In this document: positions 7,805 through 15,764 of the stretch, piece by piece
Position numbering within the stretch: position 1 is the stretch's first letter
How the letters are laid out: every line of letters begins with the position of its first letter
Assembly: GCF_003597125.1 (NCBI RefSeq)
Contig: NZ_QYYA01000007.1
Location: 55,906-108,774 of the forward strand
Direction: 5' to 3'
DNA length: 52,869 nucleotides
Source: Alcanivorax profundi
GTDB taxonomy: Bacteria > Pseudomonadota > Gammaproteobacteria > Pseudomonadales > Alcanivoracaceae
Position numbers and translations under genes: made by a program
Notes under the pieces: generated by a model
Told to the model about the DNA's origin: nothing
The model's input: only the letters and a program-made list of their open reading frames with translations
The model's database searches: none

Positions 7805-8801
7805 TCTGCTCTGCGCGCTGGCCTTAAGCGGCTGCGCCACCCTCGGCAACCCGGAACAGGACGTCAGCGACGCACTGGCAGAGCATGACTATGCCCGGGC
7901 CGCCAGCATCGTCGACAACACCAGTCCCAAGCACGCGCAATACGAAATGCTGCAGACCCAATACGAGGGCATCCTTCTGGCCAGCAAGGAGTACCGCCAA
8001 CGACTGGTCATCGAAGCCGAAGCCCTGGGTCGCAAACAGCAATGGGATGATGCTTTCGCCTTGTTGCAGGGCCACCGTGACAAGGTGATCGACCCTTCTG
8101 CCATCGACGAGCTCACTGCCACCCTGTCTCTATGGGAGGGCGCCCAGCTCAATCAGTTACTGGCAGAACGACGTGAAGCACAGGCCCGTTCCATGCTGGA
8201 AACACAGCGTCTTGGCGAACGACTGGCCAGCTTTCATGACCCTCGAGCCAAAGCAGAAAAACACCGCCTTGATGAGGAGCACACCCTGCTCGTGGCCGAC
8301 CTGACCCGCCTCGGCGAATACTTCGCCGACCGTCAGCAGTGGATCCAGGCACGCGACCTCCTTCGTTACGCGCATCAACTGGCTCCTGATCTCCCTCCTT
8401 CGCCGCAGTTGGCTCGCGCCCAGCAAGTACTCAACGACGCCGATCAACAAGCACGGGCAAAGCGCAACCGCGCCCTGCAAACCGAGGCTGAACTGCTAAT
8501 GGCCCGATACCAGCGCAACGGCCAGCTCCAGTCACTGCTTGCGGCGCGCAGCTTTCTCGACAAGCATCGAGATAACCCTGCCCTAACCAGCCATCGCCAA
8601 CGACTGGAACAATGGGCTCGCCGCCGCTTCGCTGAAGAAATGAATACCGGTGAAGCCCTTTATGCCCGCGGTCAGTACAAGGAAGCCTACCGAATCTGGA
8701 AACAGGTCGCCCCGCTCTACCCCAACGATGAAGAGCTGAACAAGAAACTGGAGCGAAGCCGCCGGGTGCTTACTAACCTGCGCAGCTTGCAGCAATCCTG
8801 A
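7788..8801 (+). CDS. Putative lipoprotein with TPR-like helical repeats
   Basis: A 337-residue protein with a short signal peptide and lipobox LSGC (Cys16), so lipidated and probably in the outer membrane (Ala at +2 disfavours inner-membrane retention). The rest is strongly helical and charged, with repeated short helices such as ARAASIVDNTS, WDDAFALLQGH, WIQARDLLRYAHQLAP and GQYKEAYRIWKQVAPLYPNDEE that look like TPR units; the last is the clearest. It starts with GTG inside the cyclase 3' end (17-bp overlap), so the two are translationally coupled. A periplasmic scaffold for the cyclase sensor is possible but unsupported. No named family is recognised. Confidence 0.75.
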   Translation: MHKASSLLCALALSGCATLGNPEQDVSDALAEHDYARAASIVDNTSPKHAQYEMLQTQYEGILLASKEYRQRLVIEAEALGRKQQWDDAFALLQGHRDKVIDPSAIDELTATLSLWEGAQLNQLLAERREAQARSMLETQRLGERLASFHDPRAKAEKHRLDEEHTLLVADLTRLGEYFADRQQWIQARDLLRYAHQLAPDLPPSPQLARAQQVLNDADQQARAKRNRALQTEAELLMARYQRNGQLQSLLAARSFLDKHRDNPALTSHRQRLEQWARRRFAEEMNTGEALYARGQYKEAYRIWKQVAPLYPNDEELNKKLERSRRVLTNLRSLQQS

Positions 8802-8855
8802 CGCTCCCTGAGGCTGCACTGCCAGCGGCCCTGCCCACACATGGCATTTACCAGT

Positions 8856-8896
8856 GCCCATAAAAAAACGCGCCTATGGCGCGTTTTTTTATGGGC
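8856..8896. terminator. Bidirectional terminator between lipoprotein gene and gspD
   Basis: A perfect 19-bp inverted repeat with a 3-nt loop (tat). The stem contains acgcgcc/ggcgcgt flanked by seven A and seven T residues, so it has a T-tract on both strands and serves the convergent lipoprotein and gspD transcripts. Confidence 0.93.
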
Positions 8897-8906
8897 AACT
8901 GCGGGC

Positions 8907-10973
8907 TTAATTCTCCGCCGGAGCCTCCTCAACCCCTGAGGGAGAAGTCGGCGGGGTTTGATCTGCCTCAAAGGCATCCTTGAATTCCGGAGTCACCGGG
9001 TCGCGACCATCAAAGACCTTGTCGATACTGGACGGCAGCGGGTGCTTTATCACGCGTTCCAGCTTGCCATCACCATTCACCTCGAACTGCAGCGCCGTAA
9101 TCCCCATGTATTTCTCGCGGCTCATCTGCACCAGGCGATCATTGTCTGCCAGAATCGTCGGGCGCAAAAACACCATCAGGTTACTTTTCTGACGTGAATT
9201 GGTCGTCGTCCGGAACAGGAAACCCAGTAGAGGAATATCCCCCAGCAGCGGCACCTTGCGTACCACCTTGCGGATGTCGTCCTTGATCAAGCCCCCCAGT
9301 GCAATGGTCTCGCCATCATCCGCCAGCACCGTGCTCTGTAATTTGCGGGTCGTGGTGACAATATCAACCGCATCACCTGAGGATTCCTTGACCGCGGAAT
9401 TTTCCTGCTCCAGCTCAAGACGAATGGTGGACAGGCCCGCCACATGAGGAGTGACCTTGAGCGTCAGCCCCACATCTTCACGCTGAATCGTCGTAAACGG
9501 ATTGGATACGCCAGACCCTGTGTTGGTGCTCTGCCCTGTCACGAATGGCACGTTCTCACCCACAATAATCGACGCTTCTTCGTTATCCAGCGTCAGGATG
9601 CTGGGCGTGGAGAGCAGATTGACATCGGAAGAGGAGGCCAGTGCCTGCATCAATGCTCCCCACTTGAGATCGCCATTGGAATCGGTTTCACCCAGCCCAA
9701 TGGCAACCCCGTCATTCAGGGAAAGGCCGGAAGGATCATCGGTAGCTAACGCCTGGAGAATAGAATTAACGCTCAATCCAGCGTTGTTGAAATTCACCGC
9801 ACCCACACCGGATTCATCACTGCCGCCGACATACTGGAAGCCCAGCGATTTGGCATTTTCGCCCGTCACCTCAACAATCGCCGCCTCGATAAGGATCTGG
9901 GCACGACGCACATCCAGCTGGCTGATAATGGACTGCAGCTCATTCATCATGCCCGGCTCAGCACGAATCACCAGCGCATTGAGAGACTCGTCCGCCTGAA
10001 TGGAGACTTTGCCATTACTACTGGAGGAAGACACCGCCTTGCCATCAGCACCCGGTTTTGCAGCAGAGGCACCGTCAGCAAAATTCTTCAGGATTTCTGC
10101 AAGCGTCTTGGCATCTCCATGGGTCAAACGGACAACTTTGACCCCCGAGCTCGCACTGTCCGCAGTGTCCAGACTTTTCACCATCTGGGCCATACGCTGA
10201 CGGGTAATCCGGTCGCCCTTGATGATAAGCCGGTTGGTTCGCTCATCGGCGACCACCGTGACACTACCTTCCTGAGTCTTGCCCCGGCGACCACCGGTTT
10301 GTGGCGTAAGCGTCTCGAGCATTTTCACCAGATCACCCGCAAAAGCATGCTCGAGCTTGATCACCTGAACATCTTCAGATTCAGCGTTATCCAGGCTGGC
10401 GATAATGGCTTCCATCCGGCGGATGTTGTCCAGATGATCACTGATAATCAACGCATTGGCGGAGCCAACGGCGGCAAGATGACCATACTGCGGCACCAAC
10501 GGACGCAACACCGGCACCAGCTCTTCCACCGGGGAATTCTCCACAGGAATGACCCGGGTCACCAGCTCCTCGCCGGTGCCCTGCCCCTTGTCTACCAACG
10601 GCAGATTGCTTTGCTTGGCCGTCGTGTTGGGGACGATTTTAATAATATCGCCTGCTGGAACGGCAGCGTAACCGTGTACCTGCAGCACAGACAGGAACAG
10701 CTCATACACTTCATCCGCCGATAGCGCCTTGGTCGACACCACCGTCACGTCCCGTGCCCGAACCCGAGGGTCCACCACAAAATTTTTCCCGGTCATGTCG
10801 GCGATCTGGCTGATAAACGCCTGAATATCCGCATTGCGGATATTCACCGTCCAACTCTTGCCATCATCACTGGCCTGCACCTGATTACTGGCCGCATGGG
10901 CAGACACCACCACCACCGTCAGACAGGCGACCAAAAGGGTTTTAAGCGCAGAGGCTCTTAAACGGAACATCAT
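8907..10973 (-). CDS. gspD: Type II secretion system secretin GspD
   Basis: A 688-residue outer-membrane secretin. After a signal peptide ending at ...VSAHA there is the N0 domain (WTVNIRNADIQAFISQIAD), three N domains marked by repeats such as VIPVENSPVEELVPVLRPLV, VIKLEHAFAGDLVKMLETL and VVRLTHGDAKTLAEILKNF, and the secretin barrel ending in VPLLGDIPLLGFLFR and NLMVFLRPTIL. It forms the multimeric channel for folded exoproteins. N2-N3 carries a Ser-rich insert (KAVSSSSSNGK) as in other GspD proteins. ATG at 10973 is taken because AGGTGG precedes it by five bases; GTG codons lie just upstream. It follows gspC with the SD within the gspC stop region, so the pair is coupled. Confidence 0.96.
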   Translation of the reverse strand: MMFRLRASALKTLLVACLTVVVVSAHAASNQVQASDDGKSWTVNIRNADIQAFISQIADMTGKNFVVDPRVRARDVTVVSTKALSADEVYELFLSVLQVHGYAAVPAGDIIKIVPNTTAKQSNLPLVDKGQGTGEELVTRVIPVENSPVEELVPVLRPLVPQYGHLAAVGSANALIISDHLDNIRRMEAIIASLDNAESEDVQVIKLEHAFAGDLVKMLETLTPQTGGRRGKTQEGSVTVVADERTNRLIIKGDRITRQRMAQMVKSLDTADSASSGVKVVRLTHGDAKTLAEILKNFADGASAAKPGADGKAVSSSSSNGKVSIQADESLNALVIRAEPGMMNELQSIISQLDVRRAQILIEAAIVEVTGENAKSLGFQYVGGSDESGVGAVNFNNAGLSVNSILQALATDDPSGLSLNDGVAIGLGETDSNGDLKWGALMQALASSSDVNLLSTPSILTLDNEEASIIVGENVPFVTGQSTNTGSGVSNPFTTIQREDVGLTLKVTPHVAGLSTIRLELEQENSAVKESSGDAVDIVTTTRKLQSTVLADDGETIALGGLIKDDIRKVVRKVPLLGDIPLLGFLFRTTTNSRQKSNLMVFLRPTILADNDRLVQMSREKYMGITALQFEVNGDGKLERVIKHPLPSSIDKVFDGRDPVTPEFKDAFEADQTPPTSPSGVEEAPAEN

Positions 10974-10982
10974 AAACACCAC

Positions 10983-11840
10983 CTAGGGCGGATAATTCAC
11001 AGTAAATTGCTGATCGCCACGCTGGACGACAATACTGGCCTGCTGGGTCTGTTTGAAAGACTCCAGAGCAGCCATATCACTTTCCTCTGTGCCCAGCCCA
11101 TGGCCGTTCACTGACAAAATTACATCACCTGGCGCAAGCCCGACTTGTGAGAGCAGCTGTTTAGGCGCTCGCTTACCCAGGGTATACCCCTGTGTGCTGC
11201 CATTACTTACCGGGCTAAGGGCAAGCTGCTTTATAATGGTTTGCCGCTGTTGCATCATGTCGGCGTCATCACCTTCCGCCTGAACCGGCTGGGGCTGAGA
11301 GCGGACCTGCGGTCTAACTTCGGTCACTCCTCCCAATGCAGTATCCGACCACCTCAACGTTTCGAGCCGGCCGGCTCGACGCAGAATGACCCGGTCTGCA
11401 TAGACTTCTTCCAGAGAGGCATTGCCCGGAATACTGTCGCCAATGTGATACAACTCTGCTTCCTTGCCTTTCTCGGCAATGATCGCTGTCGCTTTCTGCG
11501 GATCGGAGGTCTGAAAAACCCCCAGCAACTCCAGCCGCAACCGGGTATCGGGGGCATCTGTGGGCTTGTTGCTTGCCTCACGCGGTTCCGCCTGATACTC
11601 GCCAAATAGCTGCCATCCATCTACCTGCGTCTGGGATAGACTGGTGGCCGTGCTGCTGGACGCCACTTCAAGTCGGGTTTTTTCGGTCGCGGGGATAGGA
11701 TCATTGGGCCCATAAAGCAGAAGCCAGACGGTTTCAGCCAATACCCAAGCAAGTGCGACCACCAGCGCAATAGCCAACAGCCACCGCACCGGCCTGCCCC
11801 AAGGGTAAGCCTTTCCCCACTCTGAAAACTGCGACTTCAC
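10983..11840 (-). CDS. gspC: Type II secretion system protein GspC
   Basis: A 285-residue inner-membrane protein. It has a cytoplasmic N-terminus, one TM helix (WLLAIALVVALAWVLAETVW), a homology-region domain (GWQLFGEYQ... RLELLGVFQTSDPQKATAII) that contacts the GspD N0 domain, and a C-terminal PDZ-like domain with LAPGDVILSVNGHGL. Together with GspD it links the inner-membrane platform to the secretin. The start is GTG with AGGAAGAG upstream. The other gsp genes (E to M) are not in the window, so the system is split in this genome. Confidence 0.93.
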   Translation of the reverse strand: MKSQFSEWGKAYPWGRPVRWLLAIALVVALAWVLAETVWLLLYGPNDPIPATEKTRLEVASSSTATSLSQTQVDGWQLFGEYQAEPREASNKPTDAPDTRLRLELLGVFQTSDPQKATAIIAEKGKEAELYHIGDSIPGNASLEEVYADRVILRRAGRLETLRWSDTALGGVTEVRPQVRSQPQPVQAEGDDADMMQQRQTIIKQLALSPVSNGSTQGYTLGKRAPKQLLSQVGLAPGDVILSVNGHGLGTEESDMAALESFKQTQQASIVVQRGDQQFTVNYPP

Positions 11841-11960
11841 GGCCCTGCTCTTCCTTTATCGTTTTGGCTGGACGTGTTTACAACCCCGGACAACGAGCAC
11901 GAAGGCTAACGAATTCGGGCGCCCTTTTATTGCTTAATTCTGTAACGGCGCGGGGAAGAA

Positions 11961-12701
11961 CTACTGCATCCCTGCCTGCCCCAGCGCAAAGGGCTGAGAC
12001 ATCTGGAAAACCACATCATCGGGCTGACCACCCTGGCTCACACCAAGCAGTATGGGCCATGCCCGAAAGACTTCCAGCTGAAAACGCCCTTCTGACAAAC
12101 GGGCATTCATCAGCTGCCGCCCCTCAGGACTCGTCACCTCCAGCACGGGATCCTCGCCCTCCATGCTCACTCGGCCCTGCAGCACCGGCACCACCGCCGA
12201 ACCACTGCGGCCCCAAGTCACAGTGCCACCACCGTATTGCAGGGTTGCTCTCGCCTCGGTCACCCGACCATCCTGAACGGCGAACTCCATGATCGAAGCG
12301 TCCGCTCGGCCATCAGCCCCGCCCTGGGGAATACGCTCTGCGACCAGGGACACAGGCACCGACGCGCGCACCTGTAGTAACCGCCAGTTCTGTGCGCCAG
12401 AACCGCCAAGCCACCCGGCCAGACGCAGATCGCTTCCAGCAGTGGTTCGCAAGGAAACATCCAAACCCGGCGTGAGCCCCCGGAAATCCAGCATCCACCC
12501 CAGTGTGCCCTGCTGCTGTTGCCAGCGCCAGTCAACTTGACCATTCCACCAACGGCCGCGGGCATTCTCCAGCACCAGGGAAACCCCTCCAGGGCGAAGC
12601 TGAGGCACCCTTTCCACCAAAACGGCAGCGGGCATCAGCACCACCAAAAACAGCAGCAGGCAGGCCACGAACACCAGAGCGAGAGTCAGCTTGCGAGGCA
12701 T
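11961..12701 (-). CDS. gspN: Type II secretion system protein GspN
   Basis: A 246-residue protein with an N-terminal membrane anchor (LALVFVACLLLFLVVLMPAAV) followed by a beta-rich periplasmic domain; VPQLRPGGVSLVLENARGRWW (given up to position 51) and GRWWNGQVDWRW are characteristic of the GspN family. GspN is an accessory inner-membrane component that is present in only some type II systems and is not always essential. It begins 9 bp after the ssb stop and is followed after a 120-bp gap by gspC. That gap shows no clear terminator. Confidence 0.85.
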   Translation of the reverse strand: MPRKLTLALVFVACLLLFLVVLMPAAVLVERVPQLRPGGVSLVLENARGRWWNGQVDWRWQQQQGTLGWMLDFRGLTPGLDVSLRTTAGSDLRLAGWLGGSGAQNWRLLQVRASVPVSLVAERIPQGGADGRADASIMEFAVQDGRVTEARATLQYGGGTVTWGRSGSAVVPVLQGRVSMEGEDPVLEVTSPEGRQLMNARLSEGRFQLEVFRAWPILLGVSQGGQPDDVVFQMSQPFALGQAGMQ

Positions 12702-12710
12702 CAGGCGCTC

Positions 12711-13226
12711 TTAAAACGGGATATCGTCGTCGAAATCATCGGCAGGGCCACTGAACCCCCCACCCTGATTCGAGCTGCCACCTTGCTGGGGCGCATTGCC
12801 TCCGCCGAAGTCGCCGCCCCCCTGGTTCTGGTAACCGCCCTGATTGCCCTGTGGCGCAAAACCACCGCCACCCTGGCCTCCACCTTCACCCCGGCCATCC
12901 AGCATCTGCATCTCGCTGGCCACGATTTCGGTGGTATAACGGTCCTGACCATCCTGCCCTTGCCACTTACGGGTACGAATGGCGCCTTCAATGTAGACCT
13001 TGGAACCTTTCTTCAGGTACTCGCCGGCAATTTCTCCAAGCTTGTTGAAAAACACCACCCGATGCCATTCCGTTCGTTCCTGCATTTGGCCGGTCTGACG
13101 ATCCTTCCAACTCTCACTGGTAGCCAGCCGCACATTGGTGACGGCTCCGCCGCTGGGCATGAAACGAGTTTCTGGATCTGCCCCAAGATTGCCAATCAGT
13201 ATTACCTTGTTTACACCGCGCGCCAT
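12711..13226 (-). CDS. ssb: Single-stranded DNA-binding protein
   Basis: A 171-residue SSB. The OB-fold occupies about 1-110 ([59 protein letters not shown]), then a Gly/Gln/Asn-rich flexible linker, then the acidic tip DDDIPF that recruits repair and replication partners. It works as a tetramer at replication forks and repair sites. It lies between the YajR-like transporter and gspN on the same strand; ssb next to an MFS gene and near uvrA is common in gammaproteobacteria. Confidence 0.98.
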   Translation of the reverse strand: MARGVNKVILIGNLGADPETRFMPSGGAVTNVRLATSESWKDRQTGQMQERTEWHRVVFFNKLGEIAGEYLKKGSKVYIEGAIRTRKWQGQDGQDRYTTEIVASEMQMLDGRGEGGGQGGGGFAPQGNQGGYQNQGGGDFGGGNAPQQGGSSNQGGGFSGPADDFDDDIPF

Positions 13227-13301
13227 GTTTTTCTCCGTGCCCCTGAAGGGCTTTAATCAATCATTACCGTGCTTGCTGCTGGCAGCAAAACCGCCATTGT
13301 G

Positions 13302-14678
13302 TCAGCTTTGAGCGATACCGGCGACCCCTTCAAGACGGGCCTCATCCAGCTCTCCTGGATTCACTTTCAGCAATGCCAAGCCTTGCTCTTCCACGATAAC
13401 GGCCTCAACAACTCCGGGCACATCCTGCAGCTGGGTGGCCAGCGTTTTGCCATCCTGCCCCGGCTGCAGCCGCAACGCCCGATTATCCAGTTTTGCCGGC
13501 TCCTTCATGCCCGAAAGCACGAGCAGCCAGACCAGTGCCAAGGCCATACAACCATAGAAGACCGTTGCCGCGCCCCACCACTGATACAGGGCTCCACCAA
13601 GCTGCCCCCCCACAAAAACACCCAGGAACTGACTGGTGGAGTACACCCCCATGGCCGTGCCGCGGGTCCCTGCGGGTGCTGCCCGGCCAACCAACGAGGG
13701 CAACAGGGCCTCAAGCAGATTGAAGGCGGCAAAGAATACCAGCAACGCCACCACAAAGTGCCACACCTGAGCACCGGCAAACGCCAATAATAACTGGGAC
13801 AGCGCGAGCAGTATTACGGCCAGCCGCTTGACCGGCATGGCTCCTCGCCGCTCAGCACGAATAATCAAGGGCACCATCGCCACAAATCCAGCCAGCAGCA
13901 CGCCAAGATAGAGCAGGCTATGACTGCCCAGACTCATACCAAGGCGCTCGCTCAGCAAAGCGGGCACCACCACGAAAGACGCGGTCATAATCAGATGCAG
14001 ACTGAAAATACCCACATCAAATTGCAGCAATGTCTTACTGCCAAGTACGCGGCGGAAGCGCTCCCTCGCTGGCAACGCTTCCCCCTGCAACGCTCGAGGG
14101 GCGGGCACAACCATGGCGACAATCAGCGCAAACCCGCCTAGCACGGAGGTCATCCAGAATAACCCGGACAACCCAAGCCATGTCGCCAGCAGAGGCCCCA
14201 TAATCAGGGCCAGAATGAATGCCCCCCCGACAGACATGCCAATCAATGCCATGGCCCGGGTACGGTGCCGATCACTGACCACATCCCCGATCAAGGCCAT
14301 GATCACGCTGGCAATGGCTCCAGCTCCCTGCAAAGCCCGTCCGGCAATGACACCGGCAATGTGGTCGCTCATGGCCGCCACCGCACCACCAGCAATGAAC
14401 AACAACAGGCCAACCAGCAATAACGGGCGTCGCCCGAAACGATCAGACAACATGCCAAAAGGTATCTGTAATAGCGCCTGCATCAGGCCATAGGCACCGA
14501 TGGCCGTACCGATCAGCAAAGGCGTGGCACCTTCTAGTTGCTGCCCATAGACAGCAAAAATCGGCAGGATCATGAACAGCCCGAACATGCGCAAGGCAAA
14601 AATGGTGGCCAGATACCCGGTGGTTTTCAGTTCCGTGCGCTGCAATACATCAGGAACAGGGGATGCAGATGCCGTCAT
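13302..14678 (-). CDS. MFS transporter, YajR-like with C-terminal YAM-type domain
   Basis: A 458-residue major-facilitator protein with about 12 TM helices. Motif A is seen as GMLSDRFGRRPLLLVG (about 78-93). After the last helix (ALVWLLVLSGM) there is a soluble tail of ~65 residues, GKTLATQLQDVPGVVEAVIV and LALLKVNPGELDE, matching the ferredoxin-like YAM domain of E. coli YajR (454 aa). It is a proton-coupled exporter by family; the substrate is unknown. ssb follows 75 bp downstream on the same strand. Confidence 0.88.
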   Translation of the reverse strand: MTASASPVPDVLQRTELKTTGYLATIFALRMFGLFMILPIFAVYGQQLEGATPLLIGTAIGAYGLMQALLQIPFGMLSDRFGRRPLLLVGLLLFIAGGAVAAMSDHIAGVIAGRALQGAGAIASVIMALIGDVVSDRHRTRAMALIGMSVGGAFILALIMGPLLATWLGLSGLFWMTSVLGGFALIVAMVVPAPRALQGEALPARERFRRVLGSKTLLQFDVGIFSLHLIMTASFVVVPALLSERLGMSLGSHSLLYLGVLLAGFVAMVPLIIRAERRGAMPVKRLAVILLALSQLLLAFAGAQVWHFVVALLVFFAAFNLLEALLPSLVGRAAPAGTRGTAMGVYSTSQFLGVFVGGQLGGALYQWWGAATVFYGCMALALVWLLVLSGMKEPAKLDNRALRLQPGQDGKTLATQLQDVPGVVEAVIVEEQGLALLKVNPGELDEARLEGVAGIAQS

Positions 14679-14779
14679 GTAACGCTGATACTCCTCACCG
14701 GGCGGGCTTGCGGGCCGTCTATCGACAAAAGGTCAGGCAGTGTATCAGATTCGCCGCAGATCCGGGGATGCCTAATCCT

Positions 14780-14793
14780 TAGCCGTGCGGCTA
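14780..14793. repeat. Short palindrome upstream of the CsgD/VpsT-like gene
   Basis: tagccg-tg-cggcta, a perfect 6-bp dyad in the 295-bp divergent region between the MFS gene and the LuxR-type gene. It may be an operator; there is no direct support. Confidence 0.25.
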
Positions 14794-14869
14794 CCTTTAA
14801 TCGTGAAATAGGTAAAACCCGTAAGTAAGCAGCATCAGCAAATTGAACCCCCGCCAAAGCGGTGATAAA

Positions 14870-14910
14870 TTGACAGGCTGGTAGGTTTTTTTTCTTAGGC
14901 AATATGCCTA
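14870..14910 (+). promoter_or_regulatory. Candidate promoter/operator of the CsgD/VpsT-like gene
   Basis: A consensus -35 TTGACA (14870-14875) is followed by a poor -10 (tcttag, 17-bp spacing) and then the dyad taggca-ata-tgccta (14896-14910). A weak -10 next to a dyad fits an activator- or repressor-controlled promoter. This is assigned by position only. Confidence 0.35.
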
Positions 14911-14973
14911 GGGAGTCGCTGCCGCAACAGCGTTAACCGGGGGGCGGCACTCCCAACAGTCATGGACGGGCCA

Positions 14974-15624
14974 ATGAACACCCAACAACACAACCAGCAG
15001 GTATATGTCGTCGGCAGCCAACAACTGCAAAACGCCCTGCTCACCGAATTCCTGGTAAAAGAAGAGATCGCCGCACGATCCATCCCTTCTGTTAGCGACA
15101 TCACCGTAGCGACCCTGAAGGAATTTGATCAGAGCCTGTTTCTGGTGGATTACCACAGCGTCGACGTGAACGAGGTCATCGCTCACCTACTGGAAGCCGA
15201 TCAGGAAGTCGAAAACGACGTCCTGATCGCAGTATTCAATGTGGATTCGGACGAATCGCTCTCAAAACTGGCCGGCCTGCCCATGGTTAACGGCGGCTTC
15301 CAGCACGACTGCCCACAGGCCTTATTAAGCAAGGGCATCAAGGCCATCTTCGATGGCGAACTATGGTTCCCCCGTGCGGTACTGCAGGCTTATCTGATGA
15401 AGAGCCGAACGTTTAACAAGACCTTCTCGCGCAGTGAAGTGAACCTCACTGATCGCGAGGTGGAAGTGCTCAAGGTCATGGCCACTGGCGCCAAGAACTC
15501 GGAAATCGCCAGCAGCCTCAACCTGAGCCCGCACACCATCAAGACCCACATCTACAACATCTTCAAGAAGATCAACGCCTCCAACCGCCTGCAGGCGGTG
15601 AACTGGGCCCAGGAAAACCTCTAA
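14974..15624 (+). CDS. LuxR-type regulator of the CsgD/VpsT family
   Basis: A 216-residue regulator. The N-terminal part is a degenerate receiver (QVYVVGSQQLQNALL...FLVDYHS) lacking the acidic pair and the conserved Lys of phosphorylated receivers. The C-terminus is a LuxR helix-turn-helix (LTDREVEVLKVMATGAKNSE, SPHTIKTHIYNIFKKI). GELWFPR falls where VpsT has its c-di-GMP motif W[FLMT][TS]R; with the ATG at 14974 the Trp is residue 131, as I recall for VpsT W131. Pro replaces Thr/Ser at the third place. Such proteins control biofilm matrix genes. An ATG at 14962 is also possible. It sits divergent from the MFS gene and upstream of uvrA; the alginate locus is a conceivable but distant target. 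Confidence 0.82.
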   Translation: MNTQQHNQQVYVVGSQQLQNALLTEFLVKEEIAARSIPSVSDITVATLKEFDQSLFLVDYHSVDVNEVIAHLLEADQEVENDVLIAVFNVDSDESLSKLAGLPMVNGGFQHDCPQALLSKGIKAIFDGELWFPRAVLQAYLMKSRTFNKTFSRSEVNLTDREVEVLKVMATGAKNSEIASSLNLSPHTIKTHIYNIFKKINASNRLQAVNWAQENL

Positions 15625-15723
15625 CCCCTTCCACCTCACGCAGCACGCGCGCCCTTGCCGTGCCTGCGTGACGCGTGTTGCGTGCAAGCGGCTTCTTTCT
15701 TTTCCCCTTCACAGTATTTCGCC

Positions 15724-15748
15724 TATACTGCCCTGTTCATTTTGACAG
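15724..15748 (+). promoter_or_regulatory. LexA (SOS) box and -10 of uvrA
   Basis: ctgt-tcattttg-acag (15733-15748) fits the gammaproteobacterial LexA consensus CTGT-N8-ACAG exactly at the outer bases. It sits 16 bp before the uvrA ATG and just after a -10-like TATACT (15724-15729). LexA bound here would block initiation, giving SOS induction of uvrA. No strong -35 is seen. Confidence 0.8.
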
Positions 15749-15764
15749 TACTCAGGGGCAGTTG

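Noticed and set aside
15675-15764. N-terminal extension of UvrA
   Set aside because: It would cover the LexA box and -10; UvrA proteins begin at the ATG of 15765.
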